From NCBI GenBank assembly GCA_032622095.1, contig CP136066.1, forward strand, positions 201,278,978 to 201,342,977: 64,000 bases of DNA. Direction: 5' to 3'. Below, piece by piece: positions 1 through 13,100 of this stretch. The DNA is from Siphonodentalium dalli. Lineage: Eukaryota; Mollusca; Scaphopoda; Gadilida; Siphonodentaliidae. Positions within the stretch are counted from its first letter, which is position 1; each line of letters starts with the position of its first letter. The notes under the pieces were generated by a model that saw only the letters and a list, made by a program, of their open reading frames with translations, did no database searches and had not been told where the DNA came from. A program made the translations under genes and the position numbers.

Positions 1-890
1 TTTATCTATATCCCATGTATATGCACATGATTCTCTATTCTGGTGTTCCTCGGTTTAACTGTACTGGCTTATTCATGCAAAGATAAATAAAAAAATATGT
101 TTAAAAATTGAAATATAAGGTTGATTCTAGTCATACTATTACTGAACGACAGTGTCTAATCTCCATTGGATGGCAAATAGCAATTCCGCCGATATGCGCT
201 ATTTGCCATCTGATGGTAGTTTAAATTTAAAAAACATATTTTTGAAATAGCATCACAGTATACGCGAATATAATCATTATTCCTACCCATATTCCATGAA
301 ATAAGACCAAGTTGACCATCATTGATCAATGGCCACTTCAGAAATCTTGGGGGAATGGCATGGACAAATTGTGAAATTTTGACAAAAATATCATATAATT
401 AGAGCACTAAGTGGCACAAGCTATCGCTATACTAGTACACACATATAATCGTGATTCCCACCACCTTCCTGAAAATCAGACCCAGTTGACCCTTTATTGA
501 CCATCTTCAGAAATCCTGGGGTGATGGCCCAGAAAAAATTGTCTAATTTTGACCGAAATATGGTAAAGTTAGATCACTAAGGGGCACAACCTGTAACTAC
601 AAAAACCAAATAATGGATTTAATGATTGAGTTGAATCTTTCTCTTGCGTCTCTGGTCCTTGCATAATGGCATATTTCCTATTCACAGTTTTTCACAGCGT
701 ATGCTTTGAGGAAGTCTCTCAGTCACCTTCCATCTTTAGTAAGCCACAGTGTAATTGGACTTGTTTGTTATTTTTATGAATCTATTTTATTAATCTGATT
801 TAGTTCTTTTGATTGCGTATGTTCGAAGATTTCATCATAATCAAGCAGAATCTATAATATAAATATAAATCCAAAATATTGGAAGATACC
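1..890. repeat. AT-rich stretch with a diverged tandem duplication (about 255-430 and 440-600)
   Basis: I see no gene here. Two neighbouring blocks share the order of short motifs: CAGTTGACC or AAGTTGACC, then CTTCAGAAATC, a GGGGTGATGG-like motif, an AATTTTGAC motif and GATCACTAAG or GAGCACTAAG followed by GGCACAA. They lie about 175-180 bases apart, so this is an old local duplication. The rest is AT-rich sequence without long open frames. Confidence 0.45.
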
Positions 891-910
891 GGGGGGGGGG
901 GGGGGGGGGG
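891..910. repeat. Poly-G run of 20
   Basis: Twenty consecutive G residues lie in AT-rich sequence. It is one of several long G or C runs in the window. Runs of this kind occur at the ends of some TIR elements here (see 2862-3453), but no partner end was recognised for this one. Confidence 0.9.
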
Positions 911-1667
911 ATTGTGGTACACCTTTAACGTTATTTGTTAAGAATTGATTTAATATAACTTTCGAGCTGTCCTATAGAGGAGCTCTTGTTTATCTGCATG
1001 CATATACATTAAAAGTAATGGCATGGATATATATGTTGGGTCTTTAAGATTAAAGTTTTGCAATATTAAAAGACCATGCATTAAGTCATGCATACTCCTA
1101 CTTTACTGCACATACTGTCCTGCCTCCAACGTTCGCAATTTAACTGTGAAAACTTTCAATGTTGAAGGAAATAATTAAATCATGTAAGCGTCATTTGGCA
1201 ACACATCCATATTTAGTTTGGCATTTCACAAATGTGTATAACCCACTCTATAATCTCTTTCTTTTTTTGCCATAAGTTGAGCTACCTGTACTGTGACAGA
1301 GAGATTGATTTGACTCCTTGCATTAATTGGTATATTTCAAGGCGATTTTCCTGCTGTATAGTCATGCAGTTTCTTCCCAAATCTTCCATGACTGCATGTT
1401 CCTTTGAAATTGTGAACTCTGAAACTGAAATAAAATAATTAAGTCTCAGCTAAAGATATACTGGTGTTATTCAAGTCATATTTTAAATCTTATTTTGATC
1501 TTGGGACCATTGAAGAAAATATATACTTCAGCCATGTACTGAATTATGTTGGCCTTATACAATTTTGTATGGGGGTAGACATCTAGCACATTAGAGTTAA
1601 CACATACGCACGAGAATGATACAGCCAGTGTAAGTTTCATTTAAATATTGCAATATATATATTAACT
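911..1667. other. No recognisable feature
   Basis: AT-rich sequence with only short chance open frames; for example, a 68-codon frame at 1232-1438 has no family features. I see no gene, RNA or repeat that I can support. Confidence 0.5.
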
Positions 1668-2280
1668 AGCAGGTGACCCGACTTCGCCCGGGTTTTGAGT
1701 GACTTTTGTTCTTGAATTGACCATTTTGAAGGTCAAGGTCAGGTCGGGGTCACGATTTGAAAATTACCCGTAGGTATCAAATTTCGTCGAAATCCGTCCA
1801 GCAGTTTTCCCGACCATAGCTAACAGACAAACAAACAGACAGAAGTCCCAAAATATATATTAGATCATTTGTGGGTACCCGTTTCAAGGTGAAGGTCACC
1901 TCGGGTGGAAAAACTGACCCGATGAAAATCTCCCCCATTCCTAGGAACCCCTAAGTACGAATCACACAACACGCTCATGTCTGGACACAGACACAACACG
2001 CTCATGTCTGGACACATATATGCTCTTTATCAACGACATTGTGGATACGAACGCTCTTTAACTAGCACGCGATTAACCCATGAATTCCCATTGTGGTGGC
2101 GGGCGAATGGAGAAGGAGTGCGGACGGGCTCGCCAATACGACAACGTCGACCGCCTGGTCAAACTACACACACGTACCAAGTTTCGTCCCGATCGGTCAA
2201 GAATCGTAGATTTGTATAAATGACAGACAAACAGACAGACAAACAGACAGAGGTCTTCAAAATATATATGAGACTAGCCG
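1668..2280 (+). mobile_element. Interspersed repeat with ACAGACA-type tail (LINE/SINE-like 3' end)
   Basis: The block begins near GGTGACCCGACTTCGCCCGG, carries AAGGTCAAGGTCAGGTC and a CGAAATCCGTCCAGCAG segment, and runs into CAGACAAACAAACAGACAG followed by an ATATATTA tail near 1860. A related tail of CAGACAAACAGACAGA type appears again at 2222-2252. The same family occurs in reverse orientation at 34640-35265, where the order ends in GACGAAGTCGGGTCACC and TATATATA. Tails of this style are common at the 3' ends of RTE-like elements and their SINEs in invertebrates, so I infer a retroelement tail; the family is not certain. A 24-bp direct duplication lies near 1965-2015. Confidence 0.5.
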
Positions 2281-2283
2281 ATG

Positions 2284-2861
2284 AGCCCGACGTTGTCCTG
2301 GCTATTCAGAAACCAAATTTCAAGTCGATAGCTCTACCAGTTTCCGAGATCTGGTCTGCGCATGCGCGAAGCTGGCGTCGCACGGGCTCGGCGACCCGAT
2401 AAAATTCGTATCCGGGGCAAGATACATTCACATAGCAAATTTCAAGTAACCAAATTTCAAGTCGATAGCTCCACCCGTTTCCGAGATCTGGTCTGCGCAT
2501 GCGCGAAGCTGGCGTCGCACGGGCTCGGCGACCCGATAAAATTCGTACCCGGGGCAAGATACATTCACATACCAAATTACACACACGTACCAAGTTTCGT
2601 CCCGATCGGTGGAGAATCGTAGATTTGTATTAATGACAAACAAACATACAGACAGACAAACATACAGAGGTCTTCAAAATATATATGGTTTTTGAATAGC
2701 CCGGACAACGTCGGGCTGGGTAGAGCTATCGACTTGAAATTTGGTCGACGAGCCCGTGCGACGCCAGCTTCGCGCATGCGCAGACGAGATCTCGGAAACG
2801 GGTGGAGCTATCGACTTGAAGACGAGATCTTGGAAACGGGTGGAGCTATCGCCATACGTGC
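2284..2861. repeat. Direct (137-bp offset) and inverted copies of a GC-rich interspersed repeat
   Basis: One segment beginning CCAAATTTCAAGTCGATAGC and containing CTGCGCATGCGCGAAGCTGG occurs at 2313 and again at 2450, an offset of 137 bases. The reverse complement of the same segment occupies about 2718-2850. Together they form a direct-plus-inverted arrangement able to fold. Short overlapping open frames here are shadows of the repeat on both strands and are not genes. The left and right ends both run into CAGACA or CATACAGA microsatellite, as in the block before it. Confidence 0.6.
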
Positions 2862-3453
2862 CAGGGGGGGGGGGGGGGGGGGGGGGGTCGGAAAAAAAAT
2901 TCAGGCACGTATGGCATTTTTTCCCTTTCGATTATTTTTTGTACCCACCCACCCCCACCGCCAAATTTTTTTCCGTTTTCGGCAGTTTTTTCCGACCATT
3001 TTTTGACACCCACCCCCCCTTTTAACACTAAAACAGAGATTTGCGGGGGGAAATTCACTGTAAACAGCTGTATATGAATTTCTGTGCATACTATTTATCA
3101 TGGATGTTAACATGGACATGTAAATAGGAATGAGTCATTTTGAGGTCATTCGGCCAAAAAAACATGGCTGCCAGCGGCCATCTTGGATTTCAAAATTTGC
3201 AACAAAATACAACACGATAACTGCCTGCAGTCAGTTTACAGTTAGAATTACATTATTTCTCTCATTCAAAGTGGGTTTGAAGCCCAACTCATTGCCAAAA
3301 CACTCAAAAACAAGCAGGAATTTTTTTTTTTTAGTTGCGGAAAAAATTGCTTGTTGGTGGCTTTGACCACCCACCCACCCCGGCATACGTGCCGGAATTT
3401 TTTTTTTCACCCCCCCCTGTACGTGCCTGAATTTTTTTTCCGACCCCCCCCTG
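2862..3453. mobile_element. TIR element with poly-G termini (CAGGGG...CCCCTG)
   Basis: The left end is CAGG followed by a G run (2864-2887), then TCGGAAAAAAAATTCAGGC and ACGTA. The right end is the reverse complement: TACGTGCCTGAATTTTTTTT, then CCGA, a C run and CTG at 3453. The inner right arm carries a second partial copy of the same end (CATACGTGCCGGAATTTTTT). Ends of CAGGG...CCCTG type are typical of hAT elements, which make 8-bp target duplications. No matching 8-mer flanks were found here, so the superfamily is uncertain. The interior (3050-3300) has no transposase frame, so it would be non-autonomous. Confidence 0.55.
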
Positions 3454-4230
3454 ATGAGATCGAGAATATTATTAGTACTGTTCACAATATCATATTTTGG
3501 ATTTTCATCAGGCTTATACTTATAGCAACTAAAAATAAAATAGATTTATGAAAGTACTTAACAGTGACACGAACAATTGTTTCCCATCCAGGTGCTGTTG
3601 ATTCTCCATCAAAAGCACAGAAAAACTGAGAAATTATCTCTTTTCACATATATAAATGTGTTGGGTATATACTGAAAACATAATTCTTCCATATTCAGAT
3701 TAAACTCACTGATTATTTGGATAAAATCTTAGCATAAGAGCTGCATGTGTACAATGACTGAGAGACAAACTGGTCAAAACAAGAGAGCACACAATGCCAC
3801 ACATCTGTTACTGATATTAAAGAAGTGTCAATTTACAAGCTGTGGCCTGAGTCATTTGTGATGTAACTACATTTAGAACAACTTCAAATGGTCCTAGGGC
3901 ATGCATCTGGTATAGTTGGTTTGCAGTTTAATATTGGCTCTGAGAGCTAGAGTACAGTTAGGAAAACATTCATTACTTGAATTAGTTAAGCAAATTTTCT
4001 CTTACTTTAATTCAGAATTGGGTTAGTTTCAATTCATATTAAGTATCAACTACAACTATTACTTAAATATAGATCCAAAATGGTATTATTTCCAATGAAA
4101 AATTATTTCTTTAAATGTATCTAAATTGTTTTGCAATATTTTTTGTCCCTGTTGAGAACAAATAATTTGAGAAAAATACAATTGAAGTAACACAAATTCA
4201 TGTTGACTGGTCTGCCTGACTAAAAAAATA
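3454..4230. other. No recognisable feature
   Basis: AT-rich sequence with no long open frame, RNA-like element or repeat that I can support. Confidence 0.5.
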
Positions 4231-4420
4231 TTATTTTGTATAAAAAAAAAAATATATATTAATAATAATAAATAATAATATTTAATAATAATTTATTTTT
4301 ATAGATAATAAGTTCAACAAACGGTCGTTTGTTTCAAGAACTTATTATCTAAAATTTCTATCAATAAATATGGCTCCTGTTGCACTTTTATTTCTGTCGT
4401 CAGGGGGGGGGGGGGGGGGG
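4231..4420. repeat. AAT-rich microsatellite, 50-bp palindrome and poly-G run
   Basis: An AAT/TAA-rich tract covers 4245-4300. A palindrome follows (about 4302-4353) with arms AGATAATAAGTTC and GAACTTATTATCT. Eighteen G residues occupy 4403-4420 after CA, giving a CAGGGG start like the one at 2862. A motif resembling the palindrome arm (AAGAAGTTCAACAAACGATC) recurs near 30167. Confidence 0.6.
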
Positions 4421-5190
4421 TAAAGTTCGATACATAATGCCCCCTCCTGGTGGGTGGGTGTCCGGGTGCCAAAATAAGTATTCTCCTCTGTTGACTAGAA
4501 ATGAAGCATTTAAAATAGTTTCTAGTCTTTCGACCCCATTGATAAGTTGATAATATTGGTGAAATTCAATAAAAAACTAATGTTGAAATGTGGTATATGT
4601 CATTCTGTGAACGAAAACAAATTACATTCGAAATAAATGTTTTTTATCAAGATATGTACGCAACATGTGGTTATTTCTCCAATAACTATCAGCTATATAT
4701 AAGCCTATAATGCTTGCAAACATGTCACTATGAGTATGATACCTGCTATGCTGTTGCTATGAATTAATGGTGTTGGGATGTGATCCAGATTTTGACTGAG
4801 CTGTCACCATGGTTATTTTAAGATTCGTGAAGAATAATGTCATTTATCATAATATTAATAAAGACTGTAGTCTAATAAACAAACAAAAAGATTTATGTAA
4901 CAACGATTGACGGGTATACATCTATTTATAATGTCAGTTTGATGCCATTTTAAGCGCGCTCGCCGTCACGGGCCGGGGTTAGAATCCCCCCCCCCCCCCA
5001 AATTGCACTGTCTCAAAAGCCCATTCGGTTCTAAATCGGCGCCATAATTGCACACGTGTCATATAGTTCCAGGCATGTAAAAACTGCAAGACTTAGTACA
5101 TATAATTATACCATGCAACTGTGTCAAATATCTACCATATACCGAAATAGTTATATATACAAAGATAGCGCAATTATTTGCAGCTAGGCT
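4421..5190. other. No gene; possible tRNA-derived SINE remnant at 4950-4999
   Basis: Around 4950 the sequence reads like the 3' half of a tRNA: GCGCTCGCCGTCACGGGCC followed by GGGGTTAGAATCCCC. GGTTAGAATCC differs by one base from the pol III B-box consensus GGTTCGANTCC. No A box is visible, so this would be a truncated SINE. A 14-base C run (4986-4999) follows directly. The rest of the stretch shows nothing I can support. Confidence 0.35.
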
Positions 5191-7162
5191 TTTACAGCTA
5201 AGCTAATGATATATTTTATAGGACATCTGTGGTTTTGGTAAATAACATCAAAATTGTCATCCCCGAATCACGGATTTGCGAGGACTCGGGTGACGGGCCG
5301 AAACGAGACAGCATAGCATGTACATGTACATACAGCATGCATGCACGAGACTCTTAATCTCGCCGGTGCGGGTTTCAAGTGAATCAAGTCCAGCGCCATG
5401 TTGGACGCCATTGTGACTTGGTTTTGTCCGACGGTCAGATCCGTCTCCGGTGCACATAAGTTACAAATAGCAGATGGCTTGCATGTCGAGTTCCACTCCA
5501 ACAACATACATCGTATACATGTACAGCTGGTAGCGTGCTAGCCTACTCCTTTAAAGGGGGGACTATTTGGACTATTTTGAATAGAGTTGTCCCGCATTGA
5601 TTACTAGTATTTGCTGGTGTTATAATGTTGTCGACTTTAAGTTCCTTGTTTCAGTTTCGAAACGGAAATTATGAAATTGATTTCATTTTGCATTCCGCGT
5701 CACGACGGCCGATGAGTGCATTTGTGCGTTAGAGTCATTGGGCACACGCTCGTCGAATTTGGCGACAATGTGATTGTGTTGGACTAAAACCTCCGCCTTC
5801 CATTGCTACTCAGAGGTAAATTTCTTGTTAAATATTTCCTTCTTAATAACACCTTTTTCGTAGATTCAGTGGATTCGAGGGTGTTTTGGATCCCGAGGGG
5901 AAGTCCCAGGTGTACGTAATTCCGACTACACTACATGAATGTGTATCGTACGCCAGATTCCGAATATATAATGCCATCCCGTTTCAGTCTTTTTATTTTC
6001 ATATTTTACCAGTATTTTCTACAAATTTCACGTTTTCCGAATATTTGAAGAGGCCTGTGACTTTACAAGTTTGTAGTTTGAAATTAAACCAAGAAACTTG
6101 AGCACTATATAGTTGCCCCCCCCCCCGTATTTCGTGTCACAATAATTCACATTAATTCACCGTGGCCTGGCATCGCTATAAGGTCTTTTTAATAACCTGG
6201 TTAGCTGTCCTGACAGACCCAACATTTTGGGAATATTTCTTTATTTAAATTTTTACTTTGAAATCACATATGAAAACAAAACTGGTTTATTATAAATTTA
6301 TGACAAAATTACAGCAGAGTTAGAGGTGACATAATATTTTTTTTTTTTTTTATGTTTAACAAAAACAGTCCAATGTGGCCCTCATGGACATTATGTTTGC
6401 CAAATGAAACAAATTGGCAGAAATGCAAAAAAAAAAATGCACAAAATTCACAGAAAACAACACTTTATCATGATATCTGTATCATATGTATTAAGTTACA
6501 CAATACTAGTAGCATGTCATAAAATTATATGGCACTTACTTACCAACCAAAATCTGATTTGTGCACACATACACATCCCAGTCTGACAATTTACATACAC
6601 GAAAGTACTGGTATACCTTGATTCAGGATAACTCCATCTGAAATGGTGCCAAAACTTATTTAATTTCAATTTCAAAACTGAAGTTATGAGTTGTGAATCA
6701 ACAGAAGCAGAAAGTCGAGCACTGAATACAGTCACACATGGTTACGTTCACTGGACCAGCCAAGCATACAGTTTAACATAGCCAGCCTGATCCAAATCCC
6801 AATCAGGATTAATCAAGGGATTATTTATTGAAAACCGGCTGCGAGTTACAGTGTGAGAATGTCAAACCCAGCTGTGTGCTATCTGGCTGTGTCGTCATTT
6901 CAAGATGCAACCACTCACTTCAAAAATATGACATTAAAATAAAGTTCTGTGGTGTAATTTATGGATTTCTCAACAAAATATTCCTGCTTGAGAACTCAGG
7001 ATTTACTTTTATTTATGGAAATTCCTCAACAGTGTATGTGTACAGGAGTCATATTTCAATTGGGAAGAAAGTATCACATATTTCTGCCACATGTAAAGTG
7101 CTATTTAGTACATAAAATGCACCTGTAGCTGGTTTAGCCACTCCTGTGAAGTTTGCGCCAAT
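5190..7162 (+). repeat. Dispersed repeat family, copy A (left of the satellite)
   Basis: This stretch aligns in pieces with 33890-37930 (copy B). Shared anchors include GGTAAATA near 5238 and 33943, AATAGAGTTGTCCC at 5580 and 35332, a GTGTATCGTAC segment at 5941 and 35826, GAAAACAAAACTGG at 6270 and 37523, and CCAAATCCCAATCAGGATTA at 6792 and 37849. Its inner part also aligns with the reverse complement of 43478-44180 (copy C), for example GGGAAGAAAGTATCACAT near 7062. Short open frames inside are not conserved between copies, so it looks non-coding. The 15-kb satellite begins exactly where copies B and C keep a single unit. Confidence 0.7.
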
Positions 7163-10100
7163 TGTATCTCTGTTTGACAATTCACCCATCTTGTTCCTGG
7201 AGTCCACATTGTATCTCTGTTTGACAATTCATCCATCTTGTATCTCTGTTTGACAATTCATCCATCTTGTATCTCTGTTTGACAATTCATCCATCTTGTA
7301 TCTCTGTTTGACAATTCATCCATCTTGTATCTCTGTTTGACAATTCATCCATCTTGTATCTCTGTTTGACAATTCATCCATCTTGTATCTCTGTTTGACA
7401 ATTCATCCATCTTGTATCTCTGTTTGACAATTCATCCATCTTGTATCTCTGTTTGACAATTCATCCATCTTGTATCTCTGTTTGACAATTCATCCATCTT
7501 GTTCCTGGAGTCCATATTGTATCTCTGTTTGACAATTCATCCATCTTGTATCTCTGTTTGACAATTCACCCATCTTGTATCTCTGTTTGACAATTCATCC
7601 ATCTTGTATCTCTGTTTGACAATTCATCCATCTTGTATCTCTGTTTGACAATTCATCCATCTTGTATCTCTGTTTGACAATTCATCCATCTTGTTCCTGG
7701 AGTCCATATTGTATCTCTGTTTGACAATTCATCCATCTTGTATCTCTGTTTGACAATTCATCCATATTGTATCTCTGTTTGACAATTCATCCATCTTGTA
7801 TCTCTGTTTGACAATTCATCCATCTTGTATCTCTGTTTGACAATTCATCCATCTTGTTCCTGGAGTCCATATTGTATCTCTGTTTGACAATTCATCCATC
7901 TTGTATCTCTGTTTGACAATTCATCCATATTGTATCTCTGTTTGACAATTCACCCATCTTGTTCCTGGAGTCCACATTGTATCTCTGTTTGACAATTCAT
8001 CCATCTTGTATCTCTGTTTGACAATTCATCCATCTTGTATCTCTGTTTGACAATTCATCCATCTTGTATCTCTGTTTGACAATTCATCCATCTTGTATCT
8101 CTGTTTGACAATTCATCCATCTTGTTCCTGGAGTCCATATTGTATCTCTGTTTGACAATTCATCCATCTTGTATCTCTGTTTGACAATTCATCCATCTTG
8201 TATCTCTGTTTGACAATTCATCCATCTTGTATCTCTGTTTGACAATTCATCCATCTTGTATCTCTGTTTGACAATTCATCCATCTTGTATCTCTGTTTGA
8301 CAATTCATCCATCTTGTATCTCTGTTTGACAATTCATCCATCTTGCATCTCTGTTTGACAATTCATCCATCTTGTATCTCTGTTTGACAATTCATCCATC
8401 TTGTATCTCTGTTTGACAATTCATCCATCTTGTTCCTGGAGTCCATATTGTATCTCTGTTTGACAATTCATCCATCTTGTATCTCTGTTTGACAATTCAC
8501 CCATCTTGTATCTCTGTTTGACAATTCATCCATCTTGTATCTCTGTTTGACAATTCATCCATCTTGTATCTCTGTTTGACAATTCATCCATCTTGTATCT
8601 CTGTTTGACAATTCATCCATCTTGTATCTCTGTTTGACAATTCATCCATCTTGTTCCTGGAGTCCATATTGTATCTCTGTTTGACAATTCATCCATCTTG
8701 TATCTCTGTTTGACAATTCATCCATATTGTATCTCTGTTTGACAATTCATCCATCTTGTTCCTGGAGTCCATATTGTATCTCTGTTTGACAATTCATCCA
8801 TCTTGTATCTCTGTTTGACAATTCATCCATATTGTATCTCTGTTTGACAATTCACCCATCTTGTTCCTGGAGTCCACATTGTATCTCTGTTTGACAATTC
8901 ATCCATCTTGTATCTCTGTTTGACAATTCATCCATCTTGTATCTCTGTTTGACAATTCATCCATCTTGTATCTCTGTTTGACAATTCATCCATCTTGTAT
9001 CTCTGTTTGACAATTCATCCATCTTGTTCCTGGAGTCCATATTGTATCTCTGTTTGACAATTCATCCATCTTGTATCTCTGTTTGACAATTCATCCATCT
9101 TGTATCTCTGTTTGACAATTCATCCATCTTGTATCTCTGTTTGACAATTCATCCATCTTGTATCTCTGTTTGACAATTCATCCATCTTGTATCTCTGTTT
9201 GACAATTCATCCATCTTGTATCTCTGTTTGACAATTCATCCATCTTGTATCTCTGTTTGACAATTCATCCATCTTGTATCTCTGTTTGACAATTCATCCA
9301 TCTTGTATCTCTGTTTGACAATTCATCCATCTTGTATCTCTGTTTGACAATTCATCCATCTTGTTCCTGGAGTCCATATTGTATCTCTGTTTGACAATTC
9401 ATCCATCTTGTATCTCTGTTTGACAATTCATCCATCTTGTATCTCTGTTTGACAATTCATCCATCTTGTATCTCTGTTTGACAATTCATCCATCTTGTAT
9501 CTCTGTTTGACAATTCATCCATCTTGTATCTCTGTTTGACAATTCATCCATCTTGTTCCTGGAGTCCATATTGTATCTCTGTTTGACAATTCATCCATCT
9601 TGTATCTCTGTTTGACAATTCATCCATCTTGTATCTCTGTTTGACAATTCATCCATCTTGTATCTCTGTTTGACAATTCATCCATCTTGTATCTCTGTTT
9701 GACAATTCATCCATCTTGTATCTCTGTTTGACAATTCATCCATCTTGTATCTCTGTTTGACAATTCATCCATCTTGTATCTCTGTTTGACAATTCACCCA
9801 TCTTGTATCTCTGTTTGACAATTCATCCATCTTGTATCTCTGTTTGACAATTCATCCATCTTGTTCCTGGAGTCCATATTGTATCTCTGTTTGACAATTC
9901 ATCCATCTTGTATCTCTGTTTGACAATTCACCCATCTTGTATCTCTGTTTGACAATTCATCCATCTTGTATCTCTGTTTGACAATTCATCCATCTTGTTC
10001 CTGGAGTCCATCTTGTAGCTCTGTTTGACAATTCATCCATCTTGTTCCTGGAGTCCATATTGTATCTCTGTTTGACAATTCATCCATCTTGTATCTCTGT

Positions 10101-13100
10101 TTGACAATTCATCCATCTTGTATCTCTGTTTGACAATTCATCCATCTTGTATCTCTGTTTGACAATTCATCCATCTTGTTCCTGGAGTCCATATTGTATC
10201 TCTGTTTGACAATTCATCCATCTTGTATCTCTGTTTGACAATTCATCCATCTTGTATCTCTGTTTGACAATTCATCCATCTTGTATCTCTGTTTGACAAT
10301 TCATCCATCTTGTATCTCTGTTTGACAATTCATCCATCTTGTATCTCTGTTTGACAATTCATCCATCTTGTATCTCTGTTTGACAATTCATCCATCTTGT
10401 ATCTCTGTTTGACAATTCATCCATCTTGTTCCTGGAGTCCATATTGTATCTCTGTTTGACAATTCACCCATCTTGTATCTCTGTTTGACAATTCATCCAT
10501 CTTGTATCTCTGTTTGACAATTCACCCATCTTGTTCCTGGAGTCCATATTGTATCTCTGTTTGACAATTCATCCATCTTGTATCTCTGTTTGACAATTCA
10601 TCCATCTTGTATCTCTGTTTGACAATTCATCCATCTTGTTCCTGGAGTCCATATTGTATCTCTGTTTGACAATTCATCCATCTTGTATCTCTGTTTGACA
10701 ATTCATCCATCTTGTATCTCTGTTTGACAATTCATCCATCTTGTATCTCTGTTTGACAATTCACCCATCTTGTATCTCTGTTTGACAATTCATCCATCTT
10801 GTATCTCTGTTTGACAATTCATCCATCTTGTATCTCTGTTTGACAATTCATCCATCTTGTATCTCTGTTTGACAATTCATCCATCTTGTATCTCTGTTTG
10901 ACAATTCATCCATCTTGTTCCTGGAGTCCATATTGTATCTCTGTTTGACAATTCATCCATCTTGTTCCTGGAGTCCATATTGTATCTCTGTTTGACAATT
11001 CATCCATCTTGTATCTCTGTTTGACAATTCATCCATCTTGTATCTCTGTTTGACAATTCATCCATATTGTATCTCTGTTTGACAATTCATCCATCTTGTT
11101 CCTGGAGTCCATATTGTATCTCTGTTTGACAATTCATCCATCTTGTATCTCTGTTTGACAATTCATCCATCTTGTATCTCTGTTTGACAATTCATCCATC
11201 TTGTTCCTGGAGTCCATATTGTATCTCTGTTTGACAATTCATCCATCTTGTATCTCTGTTTGACAATTCATCCATCTTGTATCTCTGTTTGACAATTCAT
11301 CCATCTTGTATCTCTGTTTGACAATTCATCCATCTTGTATCTCTGTTTGACAATTCATCCATCTTGTATCTCTGTTTGACAATTCATCCATCTTGTATCT
11401 CTGTTTGACAATTCATCCATCTTGTATCTCTGTTTGACAATTCACCCATCTTGTATCTCTGTTTGACAATTCATCCATCTTGTATCTCTGTTTGACAATT
11501 CATCCATCTTGTTCCTGGAGTCCATATTGTATCTCTGTTTGACAATTCATCCATCTTGTATCTCTGTTTGACAATTCACCCATCTTGTATCTCTGTTTGA
11601 CAATTCATCCATCTTGTATCTCTGTTTGACAATTCATCCATCTTGTTCCTGGAGTCCATCTTGTATCTCTGTTTGACAATTCATCCATCTTGTTCCTGGA
11701 GTCCATATTGTATCTCTGTTTGACAATTCATCCATCTTGTATCTCTGTTTGACAATTCATCCATCTTGTATCTCTGTTTGACAATTCATCCATCTTGTAT
11801 CTCTGTTTGACAATTCATCCATCTTGTTCCTGGAGTCCATATTGTATCTCTGTTTGTCAATTCATCCATCTTGTATCTCTGTTTGACAATTCATCCATCT
11901 TGTATCTCTGTTTGACAATTCATCCATCTTGTATCTCTGTTTGACAATTCATCCATCTTGTATCTCTGTTTGACAATTCATCCATCTTGTATCTCTGTTT
12001 GACAATTCATCCATCTTGTATCTCTGTTTGACAATTCATCCATCTTGTATCTCTGTTTGACAATTCATCCATCTTGTTCCTGGAGTCCATATTGTATCTC
12101 TGTTTGACAATTCATCCATCTTGTATCTCTGTTTGACAATTCATCCATCTTGTATCTCTGTTTGACAATTCATCCATCTTGTATCTCTGTTTGACAATTC
12201 ATCCATCTTGTATCTCTGTTTGACAATTCATCCATCTTGTATCTCTGTTTGACAATTCATCCATCTTGTATCTCTGTTTGACAATTCATCCATCTTGTAT
12301 CTCTGTTTGACAATTCATCCATCTTGTTCCTGGAGTCCATATTGTATCTCTGTTTGACAATTCACCCATCTTGTATCTCTGTTTGACAATTCATCCATCT
12401 TGTATCTCTGTTTGACAATTCATCCATCTTGTCCCTGGAGTCCATATTGTATCTCTGTTTGACAATTCATCCATCTTGTATCTCTGTTTGACAATTCATC
12501 CATCTTGTATCTCTGTTTGACAATTCATCCATCTTGTTCCTGGAGTCCATATTGTATCTCTCTTTGACAATTCATCCATCTTGTATCTCTGTTTGACAAT
12601 TCATCCATCTTGTATCTCTGTTTGACAATTCATCCATCTTGTATCTCTGTTTGACAATTCATCCATCTTGTATCTCTGTTTGACAATTCATCCATCTTGT
12701 ATCTCTGTTTGACAATTCATCCATCTTGTTCCTGGAGTCCATATTGTATCTCTGTTTGACAATTCATCCATCTTGTTCTTGGAGTCCATATTGTATCTCT
12801 GTTTGACAATTCATCCATATTGTATCTCTGTTTGACAATTCATCCATATTGTATCTCTGTTTGACAATTCACCCATCTTGTTCCTGGAGTCCATATTGTA
12901 TCTCTGTTTGACAATTCATCCATCTTGTATCTCTGTTTGACAATTCATCCATCTTGTATCTCTGTTTGACAATTCATCCATATTGTATCTCTGTTTGACA
13001 ATTCACCCATCTTGTTCCTGGAGTCCATATTGTATCTCTGTTTGACAATTCATCCATATTGTATCTCTGTTTGACAATTCATCCATCTTGTATCTCTGTT

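Noticed and set aside
5886-7115. Frames at 5886-6101, 6404-6586 and 6828-7115 as exons
   Set aside because: They fall in the dispersed repeat. The aligned regions in copies B and C are not open in the same frames.
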